From assembly GCA_964649725.1 (NCBI GenBank), contig CAZYTM010000008.1, forward strand, positions 62,001-126,000: a DNA stretch of 64,000 nt, given 5' to 3'. How positions within the stretch are numbered: position 1 is the stretch's first letter; each line of letters opens with the position of its first letter. This document shows, one piece after another, positions 34,696-42,771 of the stretch. A model generated the notes under the pieces. The model was given only the letters and a program-made list of their open reading frames with translations. It did not search any database and was not told the origin of the DNA. Source of the stretch: CAZYTM01 sp964649725. GTDB taxonomy: Bacteria > Desulfobacterota > Desulfuromonadia > Geobacterales > Geobacteraceae. Position numbers and translations under genes: made by a program.

Positions 34696-35649
34696 ATGTC
34701 CGGCAGTTTTGCTAGAGCGCTGCTTCTGACAACATGCCTTGGTCTCACCAGCCTTGCTGGGGCAGCCGTTACACCGGCGACGAAAGCAGCGCCCGGGAAT
34801 GTCGACAAGCAGCCCCCACCCAATGTACTCAGCATCATCCCGGCCCAGGGAGAGCCGGGGAGCACTGTAACCCTCAGCGGCAGCGGCTTTACCGAACGGA
34901 CCACGGTGAATCTCGGCACTCTCCAGTTGCCCGGCAGGCTCATCGCGCCGCAACAACTCGCTTTTGATATCCCGCAACTCTCTCCCGGACTTTATGCGCT
35001 TTATGTGCGGAGGGGGGATAATACCACCAGCCGGACTTATTCATTCACCGTACTGCCGCAGAAACCGGTGGCCGACTCCCTCTCCCCCGACTCGATTACC
35101 ACCTGTGCCAGCGGTCGGGAGCGGGAGGTGCAACTGAATGGCCGCAATTTTCAGGCAAAGTCGCAGCTTATTTTTGATGGTGCCGCCATCAGAAGCAGAT
35201 ATCTGAGCAGCGAGACGCTCTCCTTCAGCGTCCCCCAGGTTGCCGCCGGCCTGCATCAGGTGCAGGTAAGGAACCAGGACGACTCGATCTCCGGCATTCT
35301 CGGCCTGATGATCGACGGCAGGCCGGAAGTATCATCTGTCTATAGCAAGGAGGATTATGTCACCACCTACAACCTGGTCATCGAAGGGCGGAATTTTCAG
35401 CAGAATTCTACTCTGGTGGTGACTGAGGAGAGCAGTCTCGACCAGGAGTCGGCTGCTTCGCAGGTCGAGGTAAAACGGCTCAGGAGTGGCCAGGCTGCTG
35501 CCGCAGAACGGGACAGGGTCGTCTATATGAGCTGCAACCAGCTTATCTACAAACGCTTCCCCTATAGCACCACCTTGAAGAACTTCCGCATCCAGGTAGT
35601 CAACCCGAATGGCGAGGAGAGTACCACTATCCAGGTAAGCGCCCCCTGA
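34696..35649 (+). CDS. Exported IPT/TIG-domain protein
   Basis: A signal peptide (1-23) is followed by three immunoglobulin-like IPT/TIG domains. Each has the pattern P-x-G-x3-L-x-G-x-G/N-F: SIIPAQGEPGSTVTLSGSGF, the ...REREVQLNGRNFQAKSQLIFDG repeat, and TTYNLVIEGRNFQQNSTLVV. Such domains are usual in surface or periplasmic scaffolds. No catalytic region is seen. AGAGGAGAACCTCC precedes the ATG. Function unknown; an LPS-export link is only positional. Confidence 0.75.
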   Translation: MSGSFARALLLTTCLGLTSLAGAAVTPATKAAPGNVDKQPPPNVLSIIPAQGEPGSTVTLSGSGFTERTTVNLGTLQLPGRLIAPQQLAFDIPQLSPGLYALYVRRGDNTTSRTYSFTVLPQKPVADSLSPDSITTCASGREREVQLNGRNFQAKSQLIFDGAAIRSRYLSSETLSFSVPQVAAGLHQVQVRNQDDSISGILGLMIDGRPEVSSVYSKEDYVTTYNLVIEGRNFQQNSTLVVTEESSLDQESAASQVEVKRLRSGQAAAAERDRVVYMSCNQLIYKRFPYSTTLKNFRIQVVNPNGEESTTIQVSAP

Positions 35650-35682
35650 AGGTCATGCTTACTGCTGCGACATGTTACAAGG

Positions 35683-35711
35683 ATGGGGGAGTATTCGCCT
35701 CCCCCATTTAG
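35683..35711. terminator. Bidirectional hairpin between convergent genes
   Basis: ATGGGGGAG/CTCCCCCAT stem with a short T-tail on the plus strand. It lies between the IPT gene and the DsbC-like gene. Confidence 0.6.
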
Positions 35712-35731
35712 ATTATCTGCAAGTAACTCGA

Positions 35732-36523
35732 CTACTTCCCCTTTTTTTCCGGATTCGCCAATAACTCCAGAATCGCAGCAGCATCCCGGTAGCCGGGGAA
35801 GACCCGGCCATCAGGGAGTACCAGGGTCGGTGTCGAGTTGATGCCAAGCTGGCTGGCGAGCTTGATGGTAGCATCGACACCGGCAGCAGAGTGCTTTTTC
35901 GCCAAGGCGGGCAACCGGCCGCCACGGAAATTTTCATCCAGCAGTTTCAACGACTTTTCCGCCAACAGTATCCGGGACTTTTCATAGGCATTCGGGTGGA
36001 TCTTCAAGGGGAGAAACTTGATATAGATAGCCAGCTCCCTGTTCAACTTTACCAGCTTCTGCAACTCCTCATGCTGCTTCTTGCAGAAGGGGCAGTCCGG
36101 GTCGGTGAAGATAATCAGCCGCTCTTTACCCTTCGGGTTCCCCATCAGCAGGGAATTGTTGCGCGGGATTTTCGCTGCATCGACCTTCTCCACCGGTATC
36201 AACTGCGTCTCCGCTGACTCGGGCATCGGCTGGCCGGTGGCGATGCTCAATACCGGGCCGGCAAAGATATACTTCTTGCCGAAATCCATGAAGACCCGCA
36301 ACGGTTTACCATCCTGCTCCAGCACCAACTCCCAGACGCCGCGCAGCGGGGGGGTCCTGACCTCCTTCACCACCCCCCCCTTACCCTTGAGGATGACATT
36401 GGCATCCTGTACTGTCAGAAAATGGCAGCTTATACAATCCCCGCCACAACCATCCAGGGGCATGGCAGATGAATTGCCGGCAAAGAGCAGCACTAACAGC
36501 ATCGTGATGATCTTGACATGCAT
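35732..36523 (-). CDS. DsbC-like thiol-disulfide protein with N-terminal CxxCH motif
   Basis: Exported (signal peptide about 1-20) thioredoxin-fold protein. The active site is FTDPDCPFCKKQHEEL (C144, C147) and the cis-Pro loop is GINSTPTLVLPDG, typical of DsbC/DsbG isomerases. Unlike DsbC, the mature N-terminus carries GCGGDCISCH, with C30-I-S-C-H34, the c-type haem attachment motif. The dimerisation domain of DsbC is replaced by a short segment (50-110). It could be a haem-bearing or cytochrome-maturation-linked thiol protein; alternatively the CxxCH is a redox pair. It follows ahcY but is separated from it by a terminator. Confidence 0.75.
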   Translation of the reverse strand: MHVKIITMLLVLLFAGNSSAMPLDGCGGDCISCHFLTVQDANVILKGKGGVVKEVRTPPLRGVWELVLEQDGKPLRVFMDFGKKYIFAGPVLSIATGQPMPESAETQLIPVEKVDAAKIPRNNSLLMGNPKGKERLIIFTDPDCPFCKKQHEELQKLVKLNRELAIYIKFLPLKIHPNAYEKSRILLAEKSLKLLDENFRGGRLPALAKKHSAAGVDATIKLASQLGINSTPTLVLPDGRVFPGYRDAAAILELLANPEKKGK

Positions 36524-36554
36524 CAGCAGCTCCTTCGCAAACGAATTGATGAGG

Positions 36555-36592
36555 CAAAATAAAAATAGCCGCCGGCACTACCGGCGGCTATT
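36555..36592 (-). terminator. Rho-independent terminator of ahcY
   Basis: AATAGCCGCCGG/CCGGCGGCTATT perfect stem with 5-nt loop, then TTTATTTTG on the minus strand. Confidence 0.9.
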
Positions 36593-36639
36593 ATCATTAT
36601 AAATAACCCGAGGCAATTATTCAATGTTATTGTTACTTG

Positions 36640-38034
36640 TTAGTAACGATAATGTTCGGATTTGTACGGCCCCTCCACCTTGACGCCTATGTAGTCAGCC
36701 TGCTCCTGACTAAGGGTGGTGAGCTGAGCATTCAGTTTGTTGAGCTGCAATCTTGCTACCTTTTCATCCAGATGCTTAGGGAGGGTATAGACCCCGATCG
36801 GGTAACGCTCCGGATTGCCGAACAGCTCGATCTGGGCAATCGTCTGGTTGGCAAATGAAGAGGACATTACATAGGATGGGTGACCTGTGGCGCAACCGAG
36901 ATTGACCAGCCGCCCCTTGGCCAGCAGGATTATCCGCTTGCCGTCGGGGAAGATGATATGATCGACCTGTGGCTTGATCTCTTCCCATTGGTATTTCTCC
37001 AGCGCTGCCACCTCGATCTCATTGTCAAAGTGACCGATGTTGCAGACGATCGCCTGGTCTTTCATCTTTATCATATGCTCATGGGTGATGACATGATAGT
37101 TGCCGGTACAGGTGACAAAGATATCGGCCTTGTCGGCGGCATAATCCATGGTGACCACCCGGTACCCCTCCATGGCAGCCTGCAGTGCGCAGATCGGATC
37201 GACCTCGGTCACCCAGACCTGTGCTGAAAGAGCACGCATCGCCTGGGCCGAACCTTTTCCCACGTCGCCATAACCGCAGATCAGTGCCACCTTGCCGGCA
37301 ATCATCACGTCGGTGGCGCGCTTGATCCCGTCCACCAGCGATTCGCGACAACCGTAAAGGTTATCGAACTTCGACTTGGTAACCGAGTCGTTGACATTTA
37401 TGGCCGGGAAACGGAGTTCACCCCGCTCGTGCATCTGGTAGAGACGGTGCACGCCGGTAGTGGTCTCTTCGGTGACCCCCTTGATCCGGGCAAGCCGGAG
37501 AGAGTACCAGGTCGGATCGAGTGCAAGTTTCGCCCTGATAGCGGCAAAGAGAATGGTCTCCTCCTCTGAGCCTGGATTTGCCAGAACGGAAATATCCTTC
37601 TCCGCCCTGGCCCCTAGATGGAGCAACAGGGTAGCATCACCGCCATCGTCAAGGATCATATTGGAAAAGCCGCCGTCCGGCCATTCAAAGATCCGGTGGG
37701 TATAGTCCCAATATTGCTCAAGACTCTCCCCTTTAACGGCAAATACGGCTGTCCCGCTGGCAGCGATGGCGGCAGCCGCATGGTCCTGGGTAGAGAAGAT
37801 ATTACACGACGCCCAGCGCACCTCGGCCCCCAGCGCGAGCAGGGTCTCTATCAGGACTGCTGTCTGGATGGTCATGTGCAGCGAGCCGGTGATGCGTGCA
37901 CCTTTAAGCGGCTTGCTGACGGCAAACTCCTCACGGATAGCCATCAGACCAGGCATCTCGGTCTCGGCGATCCTGATCTCCCTGCGGCCCCAGTCGGCCA
38001 GGCCAAGGTCTGCAACGATGAAATCTTGCGACAT
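36640..38034 (-). CDS. ahcY: S-adenosylhomocysteinase
   Basis: NAD-dependent hydrolase that splits S-adenosylhomocysteine to adenosine and homocysteine. The NAD-binding motif GYGDVGKGSAQAM, NVNDSVTKSKFDNLYGCRESL, and the C-terminal LDEKVARLQLNKLNAQLTTL...YKSEHYRY are conserved. Length 464 aa includes the insert of many bacterial forms. The ATG at 38034 has GGAG upstream. It lies 113 nt downstream of the sahR-like regulator. Confidence 0.96.
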   Translation of the reverse strand: MSQDFIVADLGLADWGRREIRIAETEMPGLMAIREEFAVSKPLKGARITGSLHMTIQTAVLIETLLALGAEVRWASCNIFSTQDHAAAAIAASGTAVFAVKGESLEQYWDYTHRIFEWPDGGFSNMILDDGGDATLLLHLGARAEKDISVLANPGSEEETILFAAIRAKLALDPTWYSLRLARIKGVTEETTTGVHRLYQMHERGELRFPAINVNDSVTKSKFDNLYGCRESLVDGIKRATDVMIAGKVALICGYGDVGKGSAQAMRALSAQVWVTEVDPICALQAAMEGYRVVTMDYAADKADIFVTCTGNYHVITHEHMIKMKDQAIVCNIGHFDNEIEVAALEKYQWEEIKPQVDHIIFPDGKRIILLAKGRLVNLGCATGHPSYVMSSSFANQTIAQIELFGNPERYPIGVYTLPKHLDEKVARLQLNKLNAQLTTLSQEQADYIGVKVEGPYKSEHYRY

Positions 38035-38147
38035 AATATAGCTCCTTTTTGTTATGTTCATTTGAGGAATGAGTCGAAGTCCCCTCAAAGAGGGTTACAG
38101 CGCCTTCCCCCCCAAAAAAAATCATCTTTGCGGATTGCCAGGGGGGC

Positions 38148-39065
38148 CTAGCTGGCGCTGACCAGCAGCACCGACTCCCCCCCCTCAGCACCCTTTATCC
38201 TCTCTATCTGCACTTCAGTAAAACCAGCCCCCCTAAGCCAGCTCTCCAACTCCTCCTCACCAAAACCGAGCCACTGGTCGGCCAGCCTTTCGCGAGCCCA
38301 TTCCCGCTCATGCCGGGCCAGATCAGCCAGCACCAGCGACCCGCCAGCTACGAGCACCCGACGGATCTCCCGCAGTACTGCCAGCGGATCGGCAGCATGA
38401 TGCAGCACCATATTAGCCACGGTACAATCTACCCTGCTATCAGGCAACGGCAGATGGGTCATCTCCCCCAGTCGGAGTTCGATCCCTTTGAGTCCGGTTT
38501 CGACCAGACGGCGGCGCGCCTCTTCCAGCATCGCCGGTGCATGATCCACCCCGATTACCGAACCTCCCCTTGCAGCCAGTTTCGGCAAGAGACCGCCAGT
38601 GCCGACACCGATCTCCAGGAGAGTCCCCCCTGCAGGGACAAGTTCCAGTAACTGCTCACTGTAATCCGCTACCGGCAGTAGTCTCCTGGCCAGTTCATCC
38701 CACTGGCGGGCATGGCTTTCAAAAAACTCCTGGCTCTTGCGCCGCCGTGCATCCAGAATCTGTGTCACCGCTGCGAGGTCCTCCTCCCGCTCCGGGAGCT
38801 CATGCAGACCTTCCATTACAGCATTGCGAACCGTGGCAAAGAAGGGGTTGTCCCCCCCGGCCCGGTAATAGCTCCATGTCCCCTGGCGCTTGACTGACAG
38901 AATACCTGCCTCGGTGAGCGCCTTCAGATGCCATGATACCTTTGACTGCCCCTGCCTGAGGATAGCGGTGAGCTCCTGGACCGTGAACTCCCCGGTAAGG
39001 AGCACCGCCAGCAAGCGCAAGCGGGAATGGTCTGCCAGGGCCTTCAGAGTATCGAGCATCTTCAT
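38148..39065 (-). CDS. sahR: ArsR-type regulator fused to SAM-methyltransferase fold (SahR-like)
   Basis: Residues 1-90 form a winged helix of the ArsR family (LADHSRLRLLAVLLTGEFTVQELTAILRQGQSKVSWHLKALTEAGI). Residues about 110-305 form a class I methyltransferase fold with LLEIGVGTGGLLPKLA (motif I, 149-164). This two-domain layout next to ahcY is the SahR arrangement, in which the methyltransferase-like domain senses SAH and the repressor controls SAM-cycle genes. An inverted repeat upstream suggests autoregulation. Real methyltransferase activity is not excluded. Confidence 0.8.
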   Translation of the reverse strand: MKMLDTLKALADHSRLRLLAVLLTGEFTVQELTAILRQGQSKVSWHLKALTEAGILSVKRQGTWSYYRAGGDNPFFATVRNAVMEGLHELPEREEDLAAVTQILDARRRKSQEFFESHARQWDELARRLLPVADYSEQLLELVPAGGTLLEIGVGTGGLLPKLAARGGSVIGVDHAPAMLEEARRRLVETGLKGIELRLGEMTHLPLPDSRVDCTVANMVLHHAADPLAVLREIRRVLVAGGSLVLADLARHEREWARERLADQWLGFGEEELESWLRGAGFTEVQIERIKGAEGGESVLLVSAS

Positions 39066-39107
39066 ATCAATTTATCCATATCGGTTATATCAATATAAAT
39101 TGATATA
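39064..39107 (-). promoter_or_regulatory. Probable operator of the sahR-like gene
   Basis: Perfect inverted repeat TATATCAAT-ATAA-ATTGATATA (39086-39107). A weaker half-matching copy ATATCAATTTATCCATAT lies at 39064-39081, next to the start codon. Two tandem operator sites for a dimeric ArsR-type repressor fit this layout. Confidence 0.6.
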
Positions 39108-39208
39108 ACATGACAGCGACTGTTGGTCAAGCAGGAATCCATCTTTCTGAAATAAAAAAGGCGACGAAATCTTCGCCGCCTTCATTCCATCTCTCCTCCG
39201 GCTGTTGC

Positions 39209-40291
39209 TCAGGCTGCTTTGACTGCCGCTCCTTCGGCAAACAACTCGGCGAATATCTCCTGGACCGTACTGATTCTCTCGGTTCGCCAGGCATTGGAAC
39301 CGCAGAATACCAGGCCGGTCTCTGTATCCCCCTTCTGCGAGCGGTCAAGGGCATTGACTATGCAAAAACGTTCGCCCGACTCCTTGTAGGTGCATTTTTT
39401 CAGACAACCGTTATTACAGGTGGTCCCATGTTCCCGGTCGTAGTCGACAATCTGCTGCTGGTTACGGAGAATAGCCCGTCCCGGCAGGCCGGCCGGACTC
39501 ATGATCAGCCCGATGTCCTCTTTTTTGCAGTCTATATAGGCCTGTTTGAAGGCATCGTCAGCATCGCACTCGACAGTCGCCACGAAACGGCTTGCCATCT
39601 GTACCCCGTCCGCACCCTCAGCCAATGCATGGAGCAGGTCGGCACGATCCCAGATGCCACCTGCAGCTATAACCGGCACATGCACGCCATACTCAGCCTG
39701 GAAAAACTCCTTCACTCCACGCACCGTGGCGTACTGGTCATATTCACCGGTACCGATTTTCTCCATCCTCTCACCGAGATGTCCACCGGCAGTATCAGGG
39801 TCTTCTACTACAACTGCATCAGGGAGACGGTTATAGGTCTTTTCCCACTTCTTGGCCACCAGTTGGGCTGCCCGCACTGACGACACAATCGGCACCAGCG
39901 CCACCTCAGGGGCATGGGCGGTAAGCCCTGGCAGAGTCATCGGCAGCCCTGCGCCGCAGATAATGATCTTGGCCCCCCCTTCTATGGCTGCAGCAACAAG
40001 CTGTTCAAAGTCGGAAAGGGCGACCATGACATTGACGCCGATTATCCCGTCAGGAGCAATGGCATAAGCCTTGGCCAGTTCGGCCTTAAAACCTTCGGCA
40101 TCGGCCTGCATGTAATTTCTGCCATTATAGAGGCCACTGTTCAGGGCGATCCCTGCGGCTGCAACGATCCCTACTCCGCCGCATTTCGCCACATGACCGG
40201 CAAGCGACCCTGCGGATATGCGTACTCCCATCCCACCCTGGACAAGAGGATATTTCACCCGGTATCTGCCTATCTGCAACGGTTTTATCAT
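39209..40291 (-). CDS. Nitronate monooxygenase-family flavoprotein
   Basis: FMN-binding TIM barrel of the 2-nitropropane dioxygenase/NMO family. PLVQGGMGVRISAGSLAGHVAKCGGVGIVA, IGVNVMVAL, VVVEDPDTAGGHLG, VIAAGGIWDRADLLHALAEGADGVQMASRF are characteristic. Towards the C-terminus there is a cysteine cluster, CNNGCLKKC...C, which could bind metal. Close relatives include FabK-like enoyl reductases and uncharacterised anaerobe NMO proteins; true nitronate oxidation needs oxygen, so the role in an anaerobe is uncertain. ATG 40291 follows GGAGGG. Confidence 0.8.
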   Translation of the reverse strand: MIKPLQIGRYRVKYPLVQGGMGVRISAGSLAGHVAKCGGVGIVAAAGIALNSGLYNGRNYMQADAEGFKAELAKAYAIAPDGIIGVNVMVALSDFEQLVAAAIEGGAKIIICGAGLPMTLPGLTAHAPEVALVPIVSSVRAAQLVAKKWEKTYNRLPDAVVVEDPDTAGGHLGERMEKIGTGEYDQYATVRGVKEFFQAEYGVHVPVIAAGGIWDRADLLHALAEGADGVQMASRFVATVECDADDAFKQAYIDCKKEDIGLIMSPAGLPGRAILRNQQQIVDYDREHGTTCNNGCLKKCTYKESGERFCIVNALDRSQKGDTETGLVFCGSNAWRTERISTVQEIFAELFAEGAAVKAA

Positions 40292-40322
40292 GTAAATACC
40301 CTCCACGTACCTGAATGGTGCT

Positions 40323-40881
40323 ATTCAAGATTAGCAGAAAAAGCGCCCTGACTATGTAATACTAATGTAAAAAAGCCTGTTCAAAGTTGAATTTTATCTG
40401 TTCCTCTAATCTGGGTCGCATAGACTGGGACTTTAGCCGACAGCTACAGATCAGGTATTGTTTTTGCTAAGCAGGATAAGTCAAAAGAAAACCGTCTTCA
40501 GCATCTGTATAACGTGCCATTCTGATTGATTTTTTTAATGCGCTGGGGATAGCATCATTTAATGGCTGTAGTTAATTGGCTGATATCTGGCTTAATATTA
40601 TCTCGAAATGCCGTAAAACCAGGTTTTCCAAATATGGCAATTACCACCAGATGTAAAGCCTGTAGCGGCTTTATGGTTTTTTGCCGGCAAAATCAAGCAC
40701 CGTCTTTTAGCTGCTAATGTCATGAGTAACCGCTAGGTTGCATGTTATCAAGAGTGGGGAACAACCTGCAGGCTAATCCGGCCTGCAGGTTTTTTTTCAT
40801 CTAAAGTAGCTCCTTATCAGCTTTTCCCGACTCGCGGAAAATTCCCTTGCAAACCGCGGGGGTGGATGATACACAGAGCAG
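40323..40881 (+). other. Gene-poor, AT-richer interval with two plus-strand hairpins; possible small RNA or leader
   Basis: About 560 bp without a convincing gene. The plus strand holds a hairpin GTAAAGCC/GGCTTTAT followed by GGTTTTTT (40653-40684) and a strong terminator at 40763-40798, although no plus-strand protein gene precedes them. A 27-codon frame at 40635 (MAITTRCKACSGFMVF..., ending in TAA) has three cysteines but only a weak ribosome binding site. The interval could encode a small RNA or a regulated leader for the histidine kinase; no known riboswitch consensus was recognised. Confidence 0.4.
40763..40798 (+). terminator. Orphan plus-strand terminator upstream of the histidine kinase
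   Basis: Perfect 11-bp stem AACCTGCAGGC/GCCTGCAGGTT with a 7-nt loop and TTTTTTTT. It lies 84 nt before the kinase start. Confidence 0.9.
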
Positions 40882-41820
40882 ATGCGCTGGCTCAAAAAAA
40901 TATTTCACCCACTGATCGCCTTTATCGGTCTGCAGATCGTCTGGATCCTCCTGGTTGTCTTCTGGATTATCTGGTTTCTCAATCGGCACAAGGAGTTCCG
41001 CGAACTTGCCGAACGTTACCGGCCAGAGCTGGTCGGGCGCAGCCTCGACTGGCTGGTGCTGGTGGAAGGGCTGGTGCTGCTGGTCGCTGTCTTGATCGGG
41101 ATTTATGTCCTCTTTCTCTACTGGCGCCGTCAATCGGAACTTTACCGCCGCCAGCAGGACTCCATCTCCCAGGTGACCCATGAACTGAAGTCCCCACTCG
41201 CCTCCATCCAACTCCACCTGGAAACGATTCGCCTGCGCAAGCCGACACCGGAAAAACTTGAACGCTTCCTCGACATAATGCTGGCAGATACTGACCGCCT
41301 CAACAACCTGATCAATAATCTGCTCATGGTGGCAAAACTCGAACAGCGACGCCGCACGGTAACTTACCCTGCAGCTGATTTCTCCGAGTTTCTGACCAAT
41401 GCTCTGGAGCAGAAACGGCTGAAACTCCCGGAGGGGGGTGTCCTGAGCTACGATATAGAGCCAGGGATAAGGGTAGCCCTTGACAGCGAAGGGTTTCAGA
41501 CTGTCTTGAGAAATCTGTACGAGAATGCGGTATTATATAGCCCGGATGCTCCGGATATCAAAGTGACACTCCGCCGGGATGGGCGCCAGTGCAAATTGAC
41601 CTTCCAGGACAAAGGGATAGGCATTGACACAGCTGACCAGGCAAAAGTGTTCAAGATGTTCTATCGGGTCCGCAACCCGGGGGACAGCGTCCGCGGCACA
41701 GGGCTTGGCCTGTATATCGTCAAGTCGGTAATTGTCGAACATGGCGGCAAAATCTCCTTGCAGAGCGAGGGTAAAGGGAAGGGGTGTACCTTTGTGATCC
41801 TGCTCCCCTTGGCATCATGA
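40882..41820 (+). CDS. Membrane sensor histidine kinase
   Basis: Two transmembrane helices (about 11-33 and 58-80) enclose a very short periplasmic loop of some 25 residues, so it may sense membrane state or a partner rather than a large ligand. The H box is QVTHELKSPLASIQLHLE (H100), N box NLYENAVLYS, G1 DKGIGID, G2 GTGLGLYIVKS, all intact. There is no HAMP or PAS. It precedes the OmpR-type regulator by 127 nt; the pair is probably one system. ATG 40882 lacks a strong ribosome binding site. Confidence 0.9.
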   Translation: MRWLKKIFHPLIAFIGLQIVWILLVVFWIIWFLNRHKEFRELAERYRPELVGRSLDWLVLVEGLVLLVAVLIGIYVLFLYWRRQSELYRRQQDSISQVTHELKSPLASIQLHLETIRLRKPTPEKLERFLDIMLADTDRLNNLINNLLMVAKLEQRRRTVTYPAADFSEFLTNALEQKRLKLPEGGVLSYDIEPGIRVALDSEGFQTVLRNLYENAVLYSPDAPDIKVTLRRDGRQCKLTFQDKGIGIDTADQAKVFKMFYRVRNPGDSVRGTGLGLYIVKSVIVEHGGKISLQSEGKGKGCTFVILLPLAS

Positions 41821-41947
41821 CAGAAATGCGCGGTAACAGTGCCGCGCCTTTAGTATCCGCTGCGATCAGTCTGCTGATTCAGCGGCCAGGCCCGACCGGC
41901 ATGGTTTCCGCAATATTATCCGAACAACCCGTCAGCGAGGTTTTACG

Positions 41948-42661
41948 TTGAACGACGAAAAACCGCATATTCTTCTGGTCGAAGACGAGATACATCTTGC
42001 CCGTGGCATCTGCTTCAATCTGGAGCAGGAAGGGTACCGGGTGAGCCATGTGGGGACCGGCGAAGCGGCACTGGAGCGACTCGCCTATGAACGTTTCGCC
42101 CTGGTAATTCTCGACATCATGCTGCCAGGCATGGACGGATTTGCCGTATGCCGGGAGATTCGCAATGTCGCCAGCAGGGTACCGATACTGATTCTTACCG
42201 CACGGGCCGGAGAAGGGGACCGTGTCGTCGGTCTTTCCAGCGGCGCTGACGACTATCTGACCAAACCGTTCAACCTGAACGAATTCCTCCTCCGTGTCCA
42301 GGGGATGCTCCGTCGCTCCGCCTGGTATCGACCCGACCCGGTCGAGGAGAGTTACCATTTCGGCGACAACGAGGTATTCCTCCTCTCATACAGAGCCAGG
42401 ACTGCCCAGGGAGAGATCGACCTGACCGACCTGGAGGTCAAGATGCTTGCCCTATTCTTCCAGCGTGAAGGGGAAACCATAACAAGGTCAACCCTGCTTG
42501 AATCGGTCTGGGGCTATAAATCTGACACAGAGACCAGGACCCTGGACAATTTCATCGTCAGGCTCAGGAAATATTTCGAGCCAGACCCTGCCCATCCAGT
42601 ATATTTCCAGACTATCCGCGGTGTCGGCTATCGTTTCACGCGGAAATCACGCGACCTTTGA
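41948..42661 (+). CDS. OmpR-family response regulator
   Basis: The receiver domain has acidic pair E12-D13, phosphoacceptor D56 (ILDIMLPGMDG), T84 and K106 (DDYLTKPF). A winged-helix DNA-binding domain follows (LTDLEVKMLALFFQ, STLLESVWGY, TLDNFIVRLRKYFE, TIRGVGYRF). Start is TTG 41948 with GAGG 8 nt upstream; no ATG lies nearby. Probably the partner of the kinase just upstream; targets unknown. Confidence 0.9.
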   Translation: MNDEKPHILLVEDEIHLARGICFNLEQEGYRVSHVGTGEAALERLAYERFALVILDIMLPGMDGFAVCREIRNVASRVPILILTARAGEGDRVVGLSSGADDYLTKPFNLNEFLLRVQGMLRRSAWYRPDPVEESYHFGDNEVFLLSYRARTAQGEIDLTDLEVKMLALFFQREGETITRSTLLESVWGYKSDTETRTLDNFIVRLRKYFEPDPAHPVYFQTIRGVGYRFTRKSRDL

Positions 42662-42700
42662 CCGGATGTAAATGCAGCAGCAACTCTTCGCCGCCAGACA

Positions 42701-42736
42701 AAAAAAAGGCCGGATGGTATCCCATCCGGCCTTTTG
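42701..42736. terminator. Bidirectional terminator between response regulator and metK
   Basis: Perfect stem AAAAGGCCGGATGG/CCATCCGGCCTTTT with a TATC loop; T-runs on both strands serve both convergent genes. Confidence 0.9.
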
Positions 42737-42771
42737 TCTCATTTAATATGCTCTACACCTTTATCCCAGAG

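Noticed and set aside
40635..40718. Possible 27-codon cysteine-containing peptide gene
   Set aside because: Weak ribosome binding site, hairpin inside the frame and no comparative evidence; noted within the interval entry only.
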